Translations under genes and position numbers: made by a program
Source: Quillaja saponaria
Lineage: Eukaryota; Streptophyta; Magnoliopsida; Fabales; Quillajaceae
Direction: 5' to 3'
DNA: 64,000 nt
Assembly (NCBI GenBank): GCA_029379385.1
Contig: CM055606.1
Coordinates: forward strand, 18,873,142 to 18,937,141
Part shown: positions 1 through 11,899 of the stretch, piece after piece
How the letters are laid out: the number at the start of each line of letters is the position of its first letter
How positions within the stretch are numbered: position 1 is the first letter of the stretch
The notes under the pieces: generated by a model
Database searches by the model: none
What the model was told of the DNA's origin: nothing
What the model saw: the letters and a program-made list of their open reading frames with translations, nothing else

Positions 1-3000
1 ATTCCTTCCCTTCCATTTGAGGCTCTGCAAGCTTCTGATTTTGTGAAGTTGTCTAAAGAGCAGCTGGATGCACTCAACAATAAGATTATAGCCATTTTTA
101 GCGGGAATACCAGCATTGGTGAGAAACAGAATGTGATTAGGTACCTTGAGATGTTGAGCAGCAATGCTGATGCAGCTAATCTCTTGACCAATGGGCCAGT
201 AATGCTCATGCTTGTTAAATTGCTCCGACAGTCCAAGGCTTCAGCCTTGCGTGTTCAACTTGCTTCACTGATTGGTCTGCTAATTCGGCATTCGACTGTC
301 ATTGAAGAAAATCTGGCAAATTCGGGAATTTTAGGTTCACTGCATGATGGCCTTAGAGACAAGCAGGACAAAGTGAGGAGGTTTTCCATGGCTGCTTTAG
401 GTGAGTTGTTATTCTATATATCCACCCAAAGTGAAGAAAGTAGGGACCACAATCCACTGGAGACTCCATCAAAAGACATTCGCTCTGCATGTGGATGGCA
501 GGTTAGCTTCTTATTTTCTTGCTATAATGTTCTTGTATGTAAGTGTGGTTGTCTGATTCTTTCTTATATCCTGTAAATTATAGTTCTGCAAACATATTGC
601 ATAGAAGTAATTGATTTTACTTTCTCCTCTCAATATTACATAAAGAATGAATCCTCAAGCAGATTTTATTCCTTAAGCTATAGTTGTCTTCTTTACTACC
701 TCAATATTCCTCATAGATTATTTGTTTCCGTTTGGGGCAGGTTCCAAATTCATTGATATCCTTTGTGACATCAATTTTACGGAAGGGAGAGGATGATATG
801 ACTCAACTATATGCATTGAGGACAATTGAGAATATTTGCAGTCAAGGAGGGTTATGGGCAGCTCGTTTCACTAGTCAGGATGTTATTAATAATCTGTGCT
901 ATATATATAGGGCTGCTGGAAAACAGGAGAGCATGAGACTTACAGCAGGATCATGTTTGGTCCGTCTGATTCGTTTCAATCCTTCTAGCATTCAACCAGT
1001 CATAGAGAAACTTTCATTCAAGGATCTGGCATCTGCTTTAGTCAAGGGCAGTCCTCGTGAGCAGCAAATCAGCTTAAATCTTTTGAATATGGCCATGCTT
1101 GGAAGTCATATGTTCACAAATATCGGCCATTACCTTCTAGCATTGCTAGAGGATAAGCATCTTGTCCCAAGTCTTGTGTCTCTTGTTGAGCAGGGTAGTG
1201 AAATTTTGAAAGGAAAGTCACTTGTCTTTGTAGCTCTCCTTTGTAAGAATGGTAGGAGATGGCTTTTACACTTCTTTTGCAATGCAAGGTTACTTTCTGT
1301 AGCAGACAGGCTAGGAAAAGACAAGGATATCTATCTGCACCAGTGCTTAACTGCATTTGTGCATGTTGTGGCGTCTACTATTCCCGGTTTGCTGGATACC
1401 ATAACTGGCGATATTCAGCAGATTATGGGGGGACGGCGCCATGGGCATTTCTCTTCCCTTACCAGCAGAGGTGCTCCAAAAACCAACATTCATTTGTTTC
1501 CTGTTGTTCTTCATCTTCTTGGCAGTACATCTTTTAAACACAAGGTGGGATCCTATCAGGTCCTGCAGCAGTTGGCCAATTTAATTAAACTTGTCGAGAC
1601 ACCATTTCAGGTCAGTAATGCAAATTTTATGTTGCTTGGGCATGTCTGGTCTCCCTTGATTGCATCAGTATAATTCCAGTATCCCTTTCTAGCAATTTTA
1701 ACTAAGATATGAAGTTTACTTTTGTTTCTATTGTTCCACTGGGCTTCTCACAATTGAAACTTGTGAAAGTGTTCAACTAGAATCTTGATTAATTTATCTT
1801 GATTCTTGACCAAATGAATAAAAGGTTATGATGTCTTAAATGGACTACAGAATTCTTTCACATCTTTTCTAATGTGACTTTTGTGTTGCTTATGTCTGAC
1901 CCTTTTTTTTTTTGTAACCAACCGCAAATAACATGTGATTGACTTTCAACTTACTGTTTTGGTGATTGGTGGGCCCATATTGATCGTAAGGCCTGCTTTC
2001 TGCAGAGCTCTGATCCACATTGAGCAATTGATATAAATATTTCTGTTCATGATTTACAGGGGAGGGATGACTTCCAGATAACTCTTCTACGAGTTATGGA
2101 GTCCCTAACAGAGGAGTCTCCTTTAATTCTTGAAAGCCCAGACATATTTATCCGTGAGATTCTCCCTAGTTTGACTGTTCTCTATAAAGGAAACAAGGAT
2201 GGCAATGCCAGATTTTTGTGCCTTAAGATTCTGTTTGATGTGATGGTCATTCTTTTGACTGAACTGTTGGAAGTTGAGCAGAGATCTAAGGAACTGATGT
2301 TCATATCTAGTACACATTTTCTCCCCCTCTATCCCACCTTAATTGAAGACGAAGACCCTATCCCCATGTACGCACAGAAACTTCTAGTGATGCTTATTGA
2401 GTTCAGTTATATCAAAATTCCCGACATTCTACATCTGAAGACAGTCTCACAATGCTTTGAGTTCTTGCTTCATGATCTATCAAACGCAAATGTAAACAAT
2501 GTCAAGCTATGCCTGTCTCTTGCATCTGCCCCTGAGATGGAATCAAAATTACTTTCTCAACTAAAAGTAGTTAGGAGGATTGGCAACCTTCTGGAGTTTG
2601 TATATTCAAAGGATATGGAAGACTTTCTGGAACCAACTCTTGGCCTGTGTAGGGCTTTTCTTCTACGTTCAGTCAGTAGTGCTACAGGCTTCATTTGCAC
2701 AAAAGAACCAGCTCTCTTGGGCGATTGTTCCTCAGAGATGAAGGTTGCAGTTGATCAACAGCAATGCATAAGAGATATAATGGACTTTGGTGGCAACGTT
2801 GGTGTCTTGCTGAAGTTGAGTGAGTCCATGGAAGCTAACATTGCAGATATAGCTTCTGAATGTATAATTTTGTTGCTGAAGGCAGCTCCAAGAGAAGCCA
2901 CTGCTGGTTTGCTAACTAATCTCCCAAAGGTTACTGTGATCCTCGAGTCCTGGCATAAGGGCATCTCTCATTTACTGGTGCTGCGAATGCTGCATGCCTT

Positions 3001-3175
3001 AGGTTATGCTTGCAGGCAATGCATATCACAAGCAATGATATTATCAATATCCATACCAGAGATTACAAGGATCCAAGTGATTGTTTCTGAACTAAAAGAT
3101 TCAGGTGTGCCTGGCTTGGTAAATACTGCCTCACTAGCAGCCTTGGAGTTGCAGCGGTTGCCTCGCTGCTTTTGA
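1..3175 (+). CDS. RUK: RUNKEL (ULK4-like) protein, C-terminal part, 5' end off the window
   Basis: Armadillo/HEAT-repeat part of the plant ULK4 homologue RUNKEL, a kinase-like microtubule-associated protein needed for phragmoplast expansion in cytokinesis (family knowledge). Three exons are visible: 1-501, 741-1610 and 2060-3175, joined in phase 0 at clean GT-AG sites. They give about 828 residues; the Arabidopsis protein is near 1,366, so the N-terminal kinase-like domain lies left of base 1. The reading frame is open from base 1, so no start is called. The sequence is leucine-rich helical repeats throughout and ends in LQRLPRCF. The 3' UTR probably holds a small intron at 3182-3264 (GTAAGT donor, CTTCAG acceptor). 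In Arabidopsis RUK also neighbours an AGP, which supports orthology. The assignment rests on recognised sequence, not a search. Confidence 0.88.
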
Positions 3176-3264
3176 ATCCCTGTAAGTGTAATTTTGGTTT
3201 TTTTTTTAATTTTCCCTTTGTTTCAGCATCTGTATCAAATTCACTGATTGCTTTTTTTCTTCAG

Positions 3265-4426
3265 GTTTAATGAGAGATGATCTGCTATGCAGAAGTTCAA
3301 GACATGTTTCCTTGAATTACATAAAACCATTAAGTTTTGGGTGAATTCAAATTCTTCAGCATGAAGTTGGCACAGTCCAGCTTCATTCTCTTTGTAAAGT
3401 ATGTATAACTACACTAAGTATCTTTATTGACATATTAAATCAAATAATTCTTGCTCTCTAGAGCTTGCTTTGAATTGATTCGATGAAGAGTCTTATGCAT
3501 ATCTCCACTCTTCACCTTCCATGTCTTTATATCACATAAAATATCAATTGCAAGACTAGCACTTTGAAGTTCTACCTCACATCACAATTGTTTCATGAGG
3601 AAGAGTCAATCCACTTTGATCCAAAATGCTTAACTTGTGTTATTTATAATTGCCTTACTGGATGCTTAAAAAATCATACTCCAACAATCATTTCCTTTAA
3701 TGGGGGAGTTGGGGTGTCCTAACCCAACTTGAACACCAACTTTACTTCTCATGTCCAACTTCTTAAGGTTTCACTCGTATAAATATTTTTTCTAAGAGAT
3801 CCAAACTCATTTTTATAGTCTTATCTAACTGTTTAAGTTTTAGTGAAATTATTTTTTACAGTAATTTTATACTCACTTTCAATAAAGTCACATAATTCTC
3901 TCAATGTCTAACATCGCTTTTTGCAATTTTAAATTTTAGAATCAAATTGCAGCAAGTTTTATTTTCAAACAATTTGCAGTTATATGACTTTCTAATTTTA
4001 TCTTTCACGTGAATTATGTTTTTGTTATAATCCTACTCACGTGTATTACAGTCCTTCATTTATTCCATCACCAAGCTAACAACAGTGAATGTAATATTTC
4101 AATGCTAGATATCAATTAGTTGGATATCAGTGTACATGGCTTCTGGTTTTACAGAAAGCAGTGGAAAAACCAATATTCACGGACCAAACAGAATCTTCCT
4201 GTTCGAAACAAAACACAACCAAAGTCTTTCCAATCTTTGTCTCTTCCCCAAACAAAGAAACCTGTATATTCTTATTAATATCCAGTAGGCACTAGCCATG
4301 TGGTACTTGACCCCACCAATTCTTGTAGAGAGAGAGAGACCCACCCCCAGAGCTTGTTGCACAATTTAAGGCTCCCAACTCCATTCCCTACACAAATTGA
4401 GTAATTTTGATTTCTTCATCATTAGA
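3265..4426. other. RUK 3' end and AGP promoter region
   Basis: About 1.1 kb with no ORF I trust. The left part is probably RUK 3' UTR. Just upstream of the AGP start is a short GA repeat (about 4326-4341) followed by a pyrimidine-rich stretch, as is common near plant transcription starts. I could not place a TATA box with confidence. Confidence 0.4.
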
Positions 4427-4849
4427 ATGGCCTTCATTTGGTTTCTTATATTACTAGTTTTTATGGCTTTGATGCCTTCACCTCTGCTTTCTCTATCTTC
4501 TCAGCCTAATTCTAAAGCTTTCACACCTTCAGCTTCACCAGCAGTATTACCACCAAGTCCTCCACCTGACCCATCACTTTCTCCATCTCCATTTAAAGAA
4601 TTATCTCCAGACATTCTTCCACTTTTGCCTTCTCCTGGTGGGGTGGTGCCTAATCCAACTGGGTCTGACATACCCATCATTCCTTCCAATCCAAGCCCTC
4701 CAAATCCTGATGACGCATTTTCCCCTGGGCCTCTTTCAGCATTTTCTCCATTTGGGGGTTCATTTCAGGCTTCCTCCTCCTCTGCACCTGTTGCTAGATT
4801 TTACTCAGGCATCTCTTTTTTTGCTGCTTTAGCAGCCTACTGGGTCTGA
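4427..4849 (+). CDS. classical arabinogalactan protein (AGP25/26/27 type)
   Basis: Single-exon gene for a 140-residue secreted cell-surface proteoglycan core. Residues 1 to about 24 form a hydrophobic signal peptide. The middle is rich in Pro, Ser and Ala with SP, AP and PSP motifs expected to be hydroxylated and O-glycosylated. The C-terminus is a small-residue stretch then a hydrophobic tail, as in GPI-anchor signals. I chose ATG 4427 because upstream in-frame codons lack ATG and the signal peptide starts here. The region around ILPLLPSPGG resembles AGP25, 26 and 27, and Arabidopsis AGP25 lies next to RUK. Oddly, the last three codons (Trp-Val-stop) come from the start of a partial tandem copy of the gene's own 3' end (see the repeat at 4658-5012), so the C-terminus is probably shorter than the ancestral one. 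Confidence 0.8.
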   Translation: MAFIWFLILLVFMALMPSPLLSLSSQPNSKAFTPSASPAVLPPSPPPDPSLSPSPFKELSPDILPLLPSPGGVVPNPTGSDIPIIPSNPSPPNPDDAFSPGPLSAFSPFGGSFQASSSSAPVARFYSGISFFAALAAYWV

Positions 4850-5012
4850 CATACCCACCCCTGCTTCCAACCCAAGTCCTTCAAATTCTGATGACACCAA
4901 CCCAGTACCACTTTCAGCATTTTGCCCATTTGGGTCATCTTGATTTCAGGCTTCCGCCACTGCACCTGTGGCTAGAGTTTAAGACTTCTCTGTTTTTTCA
5001 GCTTTAGCAGCC
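4658..5012 (+). repeat. tandem duplication of the AGP 3' end, second copy decayed
   Basis: Copy 1 is about 4658-4837 and copy 2 about 4839-5012. Both start with ACTGGGTCTGACATACCCA and end at GCTTTAGCAGCC. The second copy has several indels and substitutions and no uninterrupted frame with the gene. The junction at about 4838-4840 creates the present stop codon. Copy 2 would end ...ALAACCYIQQ and then a TGA further on, which may show the older C-terminus. Confidence 0.8.
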
Positions 5013-5020
5013 TGCTGCTA

Positions 5021-6050
5021 TATACAGCAGCCAACGGCATGAATTATTTGTGCCATAGAAGATTCAATTTCTTGATAATTCTACACAGTATATACAATAT
5101 AATGTACTTTCTTCATTTCTTTGCTGTAATAATTTCCTAGTAGGCCTTTGATTTCCTATTTTCTTTTCAGTGATTCAATCAAATGCTCATGATTGTACTT
5201 TTTGTGACCTTTTTGAATTTCAAGCTTCATTACTTTTAAAGTTTAAATAAAGTAGGACAGTGTACTGTGTAGGAAGTTAGAATTGCTTCTGGTTTCCAGC
5301 TTTGCATGTCTCACATAACTTTGTGGTGGCACATGGTTTGAGCTAAATAAGACAATCACTTTTTATTTGATGTGCATGTGACAATCACCCAAATACCAAG
5401 GATTAGGTGATTATCTGTTCAATTATATGTATAATTCACATGTAGCTCAATCAAAATTTAGAAGTATTGGTTTTAGGTAAACCTACTTTGTCTGCATCTG
5501 CTGTCATATATTCTCCACTATAAGCGATCTGACCCAATAAGTTAAAGAGGTAATACAAAAAGTACTTTCCAGTGTTTATGCAGACTTGCACATACTAGAT
5601 AAAGTTTTTCCCATTCTTTTGGTCCAAGTTACTGACGGACAGAAACTACATAATTGCATGCCAATGGTAAATCTTGTTTTATTGCATAGTTAACTTCCAC
5701 GTATATCTCTTTTTTGGTAAGAACTTTGATATGTGTGAAAGGAAATTGGGAGGGAATGGAAATGTTGAACTACTTAAAGGGAAACGAAGCCGGGATCTTG
5801 CTTAATACAAAACGAAATAAAAATTCAGGTAGAAAAATAACATGATTCCATAGGATAATTATAGTACTACAAAGTAAGAAAAATGAAATGGGAGACCAGA
5901 GAGGGGAAATTTAGACTAGAACGCAATAGCTCCATGATGCAGAAGTAGACGGGAAACAGGAAAATTAATTGAAAATTTTAACACTCAGCTGACCAAAAAG
6001 AAAAACAAAACAAAGTTCATATCTATAATTATTCATTCTCTAGCCTAAGT
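5021..6050. other. intergenic, between convergent AGP and ACP genes
   Basis: Holds the two 3' UTRs, with a candidate AGP poly(A) region after about 5090. AT-rich, no ORF of note, no recognised repeat. Confidence 0.4.
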
Positions 6051-8456
6051 TTAAGCACTCTTATTCTCAATAAGCTTCTCGATCAGATCTGCTGCATCTT
6101 GAACAGTGGCAATGCTCTGGGCACTTTCTTCTTCCACACTTATGCCAAATTCCTCTTCAAGTCCCATGACAATCTCAACCTGCAAAAAGGATGATAAAAA
6201 ATACTAACCAAAATTACCAAGGAAAAAGATTGTAAAAACATAAAAGAGATATATAAATTTCTATTATATCAATCAATGTTAAGCAGGAATGTTCCACAAA
6301 CATAACAAGGACCTGTATAATGATGCTATGTTAATGAAAAAAAGACTCTAGATTGCTTGGGAGATAATGGTTTTGAGAAAGCCATCCAATAAAATCAGGT
6401 GCAGAGAACCACAGATACTAATTGTGTATGCATTGCTTGTTATCATCCAGCAGTTAACTGCTCCCAAAGAAAGCACATTAAGCAAAGCTGGGGAAACACA
6501 TCAAAACATGTCATGCAGTCATTGTCAAAAATGAGAAGTGTGAGCAGTAGTCAACCTGAGACAACATATCTGCTTTCACAAGATCTCACTCCTTTTCCAT
6601 TATAAACAACCCAATGAAAATAATGACAATGCGAAAGAAAGGCACTAACGTAGAGCTAGATAGATTGAGGATCATAAAAAAAGATACAACAACAACCAAG
6701 TGCTTCAGATTTATTTATTTACTTACATTTTGATAAGAGGCCACTCAAACATATATATAGACAATGGAATATAATGCAGCAAGCTGGTAAATGTCACTCA
6801 AAAGTAGTTCAAGGATAGGATACCGTGTCAAGAGAATCAGCTCCAAGTGCAGCAAACTTTGACTCTCCAGTCACGACAGAATCATCTGGTAGTGCCAGCT
6901 GCTTCTTCACTATATCAGATACCTTTTTCACAGTCTCTGGTTGGGCCTGCTGAAAATAATTAACATCCATGACACTGGTTAGGACATTTGAATATTAAAT
7001 ATTACAGAAATTCAGGAGCACTAATCCCATGTAAAATGTTCAGGTACATTTCTAGAAATCTTGCAACTAAAATGTGAATAATGAAAATTGATCCCATTAT
7101 AATGGCAGATGAAGGTTGACACAATGACTTAAATATATGGTCTAATGAAAAAAAAAAAACTTACTGCACATGCAACCTGGAAGCGATTTGGATGCAATGT
7201 AATGGATGGGAATCTCCTCCCTTTAATTGAGAGAGAAACAGAGTTTGGGTTAGAGATTCCACTGCAAGGTGCCTGTTTATGCATTGAGCAATAACAATTA
7301 GATAAGCGAGATGTAAAAGAAATTTCATAAAATAAAAGTATTACCCCCAAGTTTCTTTCATGTCAATGGAATGCCATATTGCATTCAGTCATCAGTTTCA
7401 GAAAAGGACGGACATTGTTATGATGTTGCCATGTATGAATGCATATCAAAACAAGCAAACGAGCAATATTTCAAATGAAGGTTGGATTACTGGAAGGATA
7501 ATTTAATCCTTAAACAAGCGGCTAAAGTAAATTAATCATTCATTTCTAGTAGATGAAAGTTGTGAGCAAAACGTTTTAGGTGGAAAAAAGTCTGGAATAA
7601 CAAAACAATGAAATCTGGCCATAGTTTCATATTAGATATAGACTCTAGAACCTAGAGGAGTGAAAAATGTTGTGAAAACCCTATATGTTTAGTGTTTACC
7701 TGCTAGGAATCTACTTCCAAATACAAACAAGGGGTCTTGTTTACACACAGCACTTCATATTTTGTCACAAAATGAGATTAATTGAAGAGTGCAATCTTTT
7801 CAAATTGATAAATATCATATAAGGAAATCACCCAGAAAGCCCTAACTTGGGTAAAACCCAATACTCCAACTAATATTAATACCACAACTCTTTAAAATCA
7901 TATCGAATTTCATAAGATAGTAAAAAGGGTGCAAGCTCACTTGCCTGAATTAATCTTCTATCTCCAGCTTTTAACAATCCAATCAAATTCTAGTTAGTAT
8001 GAAAATTGACCAAAATGAAGAAATCTAAATATCAAATTCATCTTGCAGACTCAGATTTAAAACTTAAATACAGCATGCCTAAAAACCCAAAAAATAAATT
8101 GAACCGGAGCAACGCTACATAGTTTAAACCAATCTCAAAGCTACACAAAAAACCCACAAACATACATGCATATGCGTATTCATATTCACAGAGAGCTAGC
8201 TTCAATGATATAAAAATTAAAAACCGATCTATGATTAACAAACAGAACCCAGATCAATCATTATAATATCATTGTTTATCACGATAAAAAAAAGAAAAGA
8301 AAAAAAAAAGCATCCTTTCTAGCACAATCAATCAAATATACAAATAACAAAAACCCATCAAAAAAAATTTAAAGGTTGAGAAATGAATACCAGTCCCTGC
8401 TTGAATGAGCATGAAATAGCAGTCATAGACATGGAAGTTCCTGTAATGGAGGCCAT
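6051..8456 (-). CDS. ACP: chloroplast acyl carrier protein
   Basis: Carrier of growing acyl chains in type II plastid fatty acid synthesis. Four exons on the minus strand: 8391-8456, 7165-7272, 6824-6949 and 6051-6179, all in phase 0, giving 142 residues, normal for a plastid ACP with its transit peptide. Residues 1 to about 58 are rich in Ser, Thr and basic residues with few acids (transit peptide, MASITGTS start). The mature part begins near [18 protein letters not shown]. The phosphopantetheine serine is Ser97 in the GADSLDT motif, and helix II/III follows with [13 protein letters not shown]. Exon 3 has a NAGNAG acceptor (exon start 6949 or 6946), which would add or drop one Gln at the transit peptide/mature boundary. 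The 5' UTR probably runs to about 8570. Confidence 0.93.
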
Positions 8457-8784
8457 TGTGATTTGGGAGAGACGGCAAGGTAGGAGATCTGAGATTGAAA
8501 GAAAGGGAAGAAATGAGAGAGGCGGAGAGAGCGAGACACGGAGAGCACAAAGACCGTGAAGTGTTGAAAGATGGCCAGGTGCTCTGTTTATTTTTATAAT
8601 GGTTTTTTGCTTCGAATTGGTTGGCTTCGTTACTATCGAAGCTGAGGACCTGTTTGCTTCACTGTCTTATCAGATTTTGGTGAGATTTTGTCCGTTTTGG
8701 TCTTGGAATTGTCGGTTATCCCAATTTGGGTTCGGCAGAATACAAGTTCTTTTTTCTTTTAAATTTGATAAAAAATATATATAT

Positions 8785-9212
8785 CTTTTTGGTTCTCAAA
8801 CTTTTATCATAAATTTTAATTTAATTCTCTTATTTTTAATTGTGTTTAATTAATTTTTCAATTTTAATGATGATAAATAATTAGTCTTTTTTTTTTTTTT
8901 GAGAAGAATATGTTTTGTTTTGTTTAAACTATGACATAAACAAAAAACTTTTATTTTTTTATAATTATATAAAATAAAATATGTAACATTAAAAATAGGA
9001 AATAATATAAATTAAAATTAGAGTTAATAAAAATAAACAAATATGTCAACAAGGAAATTGAATTTAAATAAAATGTAACATTGGCAACATGGCATGCGAA
9101 TAATTTTTTTGTTAGTGATTTAAATAGAAAAACAACGCTTACGACTAATTAGACGCAATTAAAAATGTGAGAATTAAATTAAATTTGTGGTAAATTTTGA
9201 AGACAAAAAAGG
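8785..9212. mobile_element. MITE-like element with about 70-bp imperfect terminal inverted repeats
   Basis: The left end (8785 to about 8852) and the reverse complement of the right end (about 9144-9212) align over roughly 68 bases with scattered mismatches; both contain TTTAATTTAATTCTC, then TTTTTAATTG, then TTAATTA or CTAATTA. The 428-bp length, AT-rich interior and lack of an ORF fit a non-autonomous DNA transposon. I could not define a target-site duplication, so the superfamily is left open. Confidence 0.55.
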
Positions 9213-9617
9213 TGTTAGTAATATCCTCCACAAGCCATAACATATTATGTGTAAAATATATTACAATTAATATAGTTTTATTTAATTATTAATAAATTGA
9301 AGTTATTTAATAATTGTATGACGTTATTATTTATCATTTATTTTAGTTGTTATATAATCAAAATGATAAATCTCAAAGAGTTGACGTAGTGGTCAAGAAG
9401 ATGTGCTCTCATAATTGATTTTATGAGATTCAAACAATTTTCTTGAGAGAGTTGCGATTAGTAAAATTCTCATAAAATTTTTAATTTTGTCATAAATGAC
9501 ACATTATTTTACTGCATGTTAAGATACATGTAAGATGACTAAGACACCATGTAACTGCTAAATTAAAAATTATTTTAGCATTTATTGGAGTCAATAATTT
9601 TAGTATAATATAATGAG

Positions 9618-9810
9618 TTTTTTTCTAACCGGAGTCCTAAGTCACATATTAAGTTATAATAAATGTGGTATTTACAAATTAAAATTTTTATAAATAGTAT
9701 TTTATACATTAAATAATATTAAAATCATGATTAACTATCTTAATAAATATTATAAATTTTTTATTTATAAAAACTTAACAAGTACCTTTAGAGTATTCGT
9801 TGAAAAAATT
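9618..9810 (+). mobile_element. short MITE, copy 1 of a family seen twice here
   Basis: About 190 bp that matches the reverse complement of 28741-28932 along most of its length, including TATACATTAAATA and AAAACTTAACAAG/GAAACTTAACAAA. Both ends start with a T-run followed by an AAC-containing segment and CTAAG or TAAGA, giving a weak terminal inverted repeat. No ORF. Non-autonomous element, family unknown. Confidence 0.5.
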
Positions 9811-10024
9811 CTAATATAATAGTAGATTTTTTTTTATTAACATTGTAAAATTTTAGTCAATGTATTTATTATATTGTAATAATGTTCATTGGACGGTACA
9901 TTTATTACTTTGCACCAAGATAATTTGCACTTTGTATTGTAAACTTGCACGTAACTCTAATAGCCTTGTAACACTATTTACATGTTTGGTTTTAGTCAAT
10001 TAGCCCATTTTTAGATAATTTGAA

Positions 10025-10276
10025 CTCGTTTGATATATCATATAATAATAACATGATAATATGAGATTAGCTAATTTATTCTTATACAGTATTTAGTAAC
10101 AACAGGATGATATAAATTTATATTATTGACTCTTTTTATATTATGTCAGACAGTATAAAACTATACAGTGGATAGGAAAAATACAAGATAATAATATAAC
10201 AATTATAATACTATACAACCTAATATATTATATAATCATATACTATGTAATCTTATAAGATGTACCAAATAAGCCG
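10025..10276. mobile_element. possible hAT-like MITE
   Basis: The left end (GTTTGATATATCATATAA) resembles the reverse complement of the right end (ATTTGGTACATCTTATAA), and the similarity continues for about 35 bases. About 250 bp, AT-rich, no ORF. No clear 8-bp target duplication seen, so this is tentative. Confidence 0.35.
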
Positions 10277-10859
10277 TTTATGTTTTTTTTTTTTTAGAGT
10301 AGTACTTAATATTATTAGTTTTTTTGTTTTTTTTTTTGGCTAAAACTTATATTACTAGGTGACTTCTAAATTGGTAACTTTCATTCATTATTAACAATTA
10401 TAGTTACAGTGACATGCTTAAATTCCATGCTATTGTTCATGGTGTTAAACACTAAAATGATCCCCTACCTGCTAAAAGGACTTATAGCTACATTGAAATT
10501 GACCCATTCTCATAAAATTTTAGCTGCCCACCAATATATGTAGCACCAATTAAAAAAGTTGCCTGCCTACTCCTACCTACTTAGGTAGCCAAATTAATTA
10601 CACAATCTCCACACCTCCAATTTTCATTGTACAAATTATTGCTACCATCAAGGTTGAAATTTTTTGCAATAACTCATTTCACAAACCTTTTGATATTCAA
10701 GATTGGAAAAGATATGTCTTTTTTATTCAAAGTGTTAAAAATAATTTATTATTCATTTATATATATATATAATCTGTCTGTAATCGAAACATACCAAACT
10801 AATATAAATGTGTGAGGAATATTTTGGTTATACCAAAATAATAAATTGGCACAATAAAT

Positions 10860-11580
10860 GGTGATTCACGGGTATAAATATCGATTCGTGCATAAATTGT
10901 TAGAGTGCACCGCGATGTACACACAAAATAATAACAAAAAAATGATTGGTGAGTAAATTGACAAAGTTTCAAACGATTTATTTATAAAATATAGAACAAA
11001 GTAATTTGTGCATAAATCGTCAGATACTTTGCTGATTAATGTGTAAATATATCAGTCAGTATGTGAATTGACAAAGCTTATGACGAGTGACTTATAAAAT
11101 AGAAACAACAACATTCCCTACGTTAATCGACTGACATTCGAACAATGTAAGTGTAAAATACAAAAAAAAAAAAAAAAAAAAAACCAGTTTGTGTGTGAAC
11201 CGATAGAGTACGCAATGATCTACTAAAAAAATCGGTTGCTAGGCAAATTGGCAAGGCTTATGTTGTTTTTCTTGTAAATTACAGATAATAATGATAGTGC
11301 CTGAAAGTACAAATAAGAGAAAGTCAGTAACCAAATCGCGCAAATTAGAAGTAGTTAGTATGTAAATTGCTACGTGCTCAACGTTTTACATGTAAAGTAG
11401 AAACATAAGTTGTTAGTAAGAAAATCGAGTAACGACTTCCATGATTTGCATGCAATAATACAAATAAAAAGCACAAAAAAGTAATCAAACCGACTGATCA
11501 CTTGGCAATTTAAACATAAAAGTAGTCAGTAAGTAAACCATCTTGTCGTTATGAACTTACACGCAACAATTCAAATAAAA
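10860..11580. repeat. degenerate tandem repeat
   Basis: A core like TAAATYGNCAAAG recurs about ten times (near 10891, 10951, 11011, 11061, 11121, 11191, 11241, 11316, 11360, 11420 and 11485), 40-80 bases apart. Cores are often followed by TTATG or ACGATTTAT and then TGTAAAATA with an A-rich spacer. Units are strongly diverged. An A-run of about 22 bases sits at 11162-11183. No protein is coded. The core also appears in the duplicated segment near 18600 and 21255. Confidence 0.55.
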
Positions 11581-11899
11581 ATAGATAATACTGAAATTAT
11601 CTAAGAAATTTAGCTCTTTGCATATAAAATATAAATATGAATAATTTTTTATTTATTCATAATTAAAATAAAATAGAGTTAGATGTAATAATTGAGTTAG
11701 ATATAATAATAAGCGAGGTGCATTTTAATCGTAATTTTGAACAATAAAACCTATAATTATTGGGAGAGCTCGAGAATTAGTCTAATGACCCAGTGGGAAC
11801 TGAAAAAGAAAATAAAAAAAATCAGTTATTGTTTAAATTGGCAAAGTACACTTGAATTTTGGGTTACTCTTCCAAATAATTTTGGCGCGCAGGTAGATG

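Noticed and set aside
4397..4426. Ten extra N-terminal residues for the AGP
   Set aside because: They begin with TTG; ATG 4427 gives a normal signal peptide.
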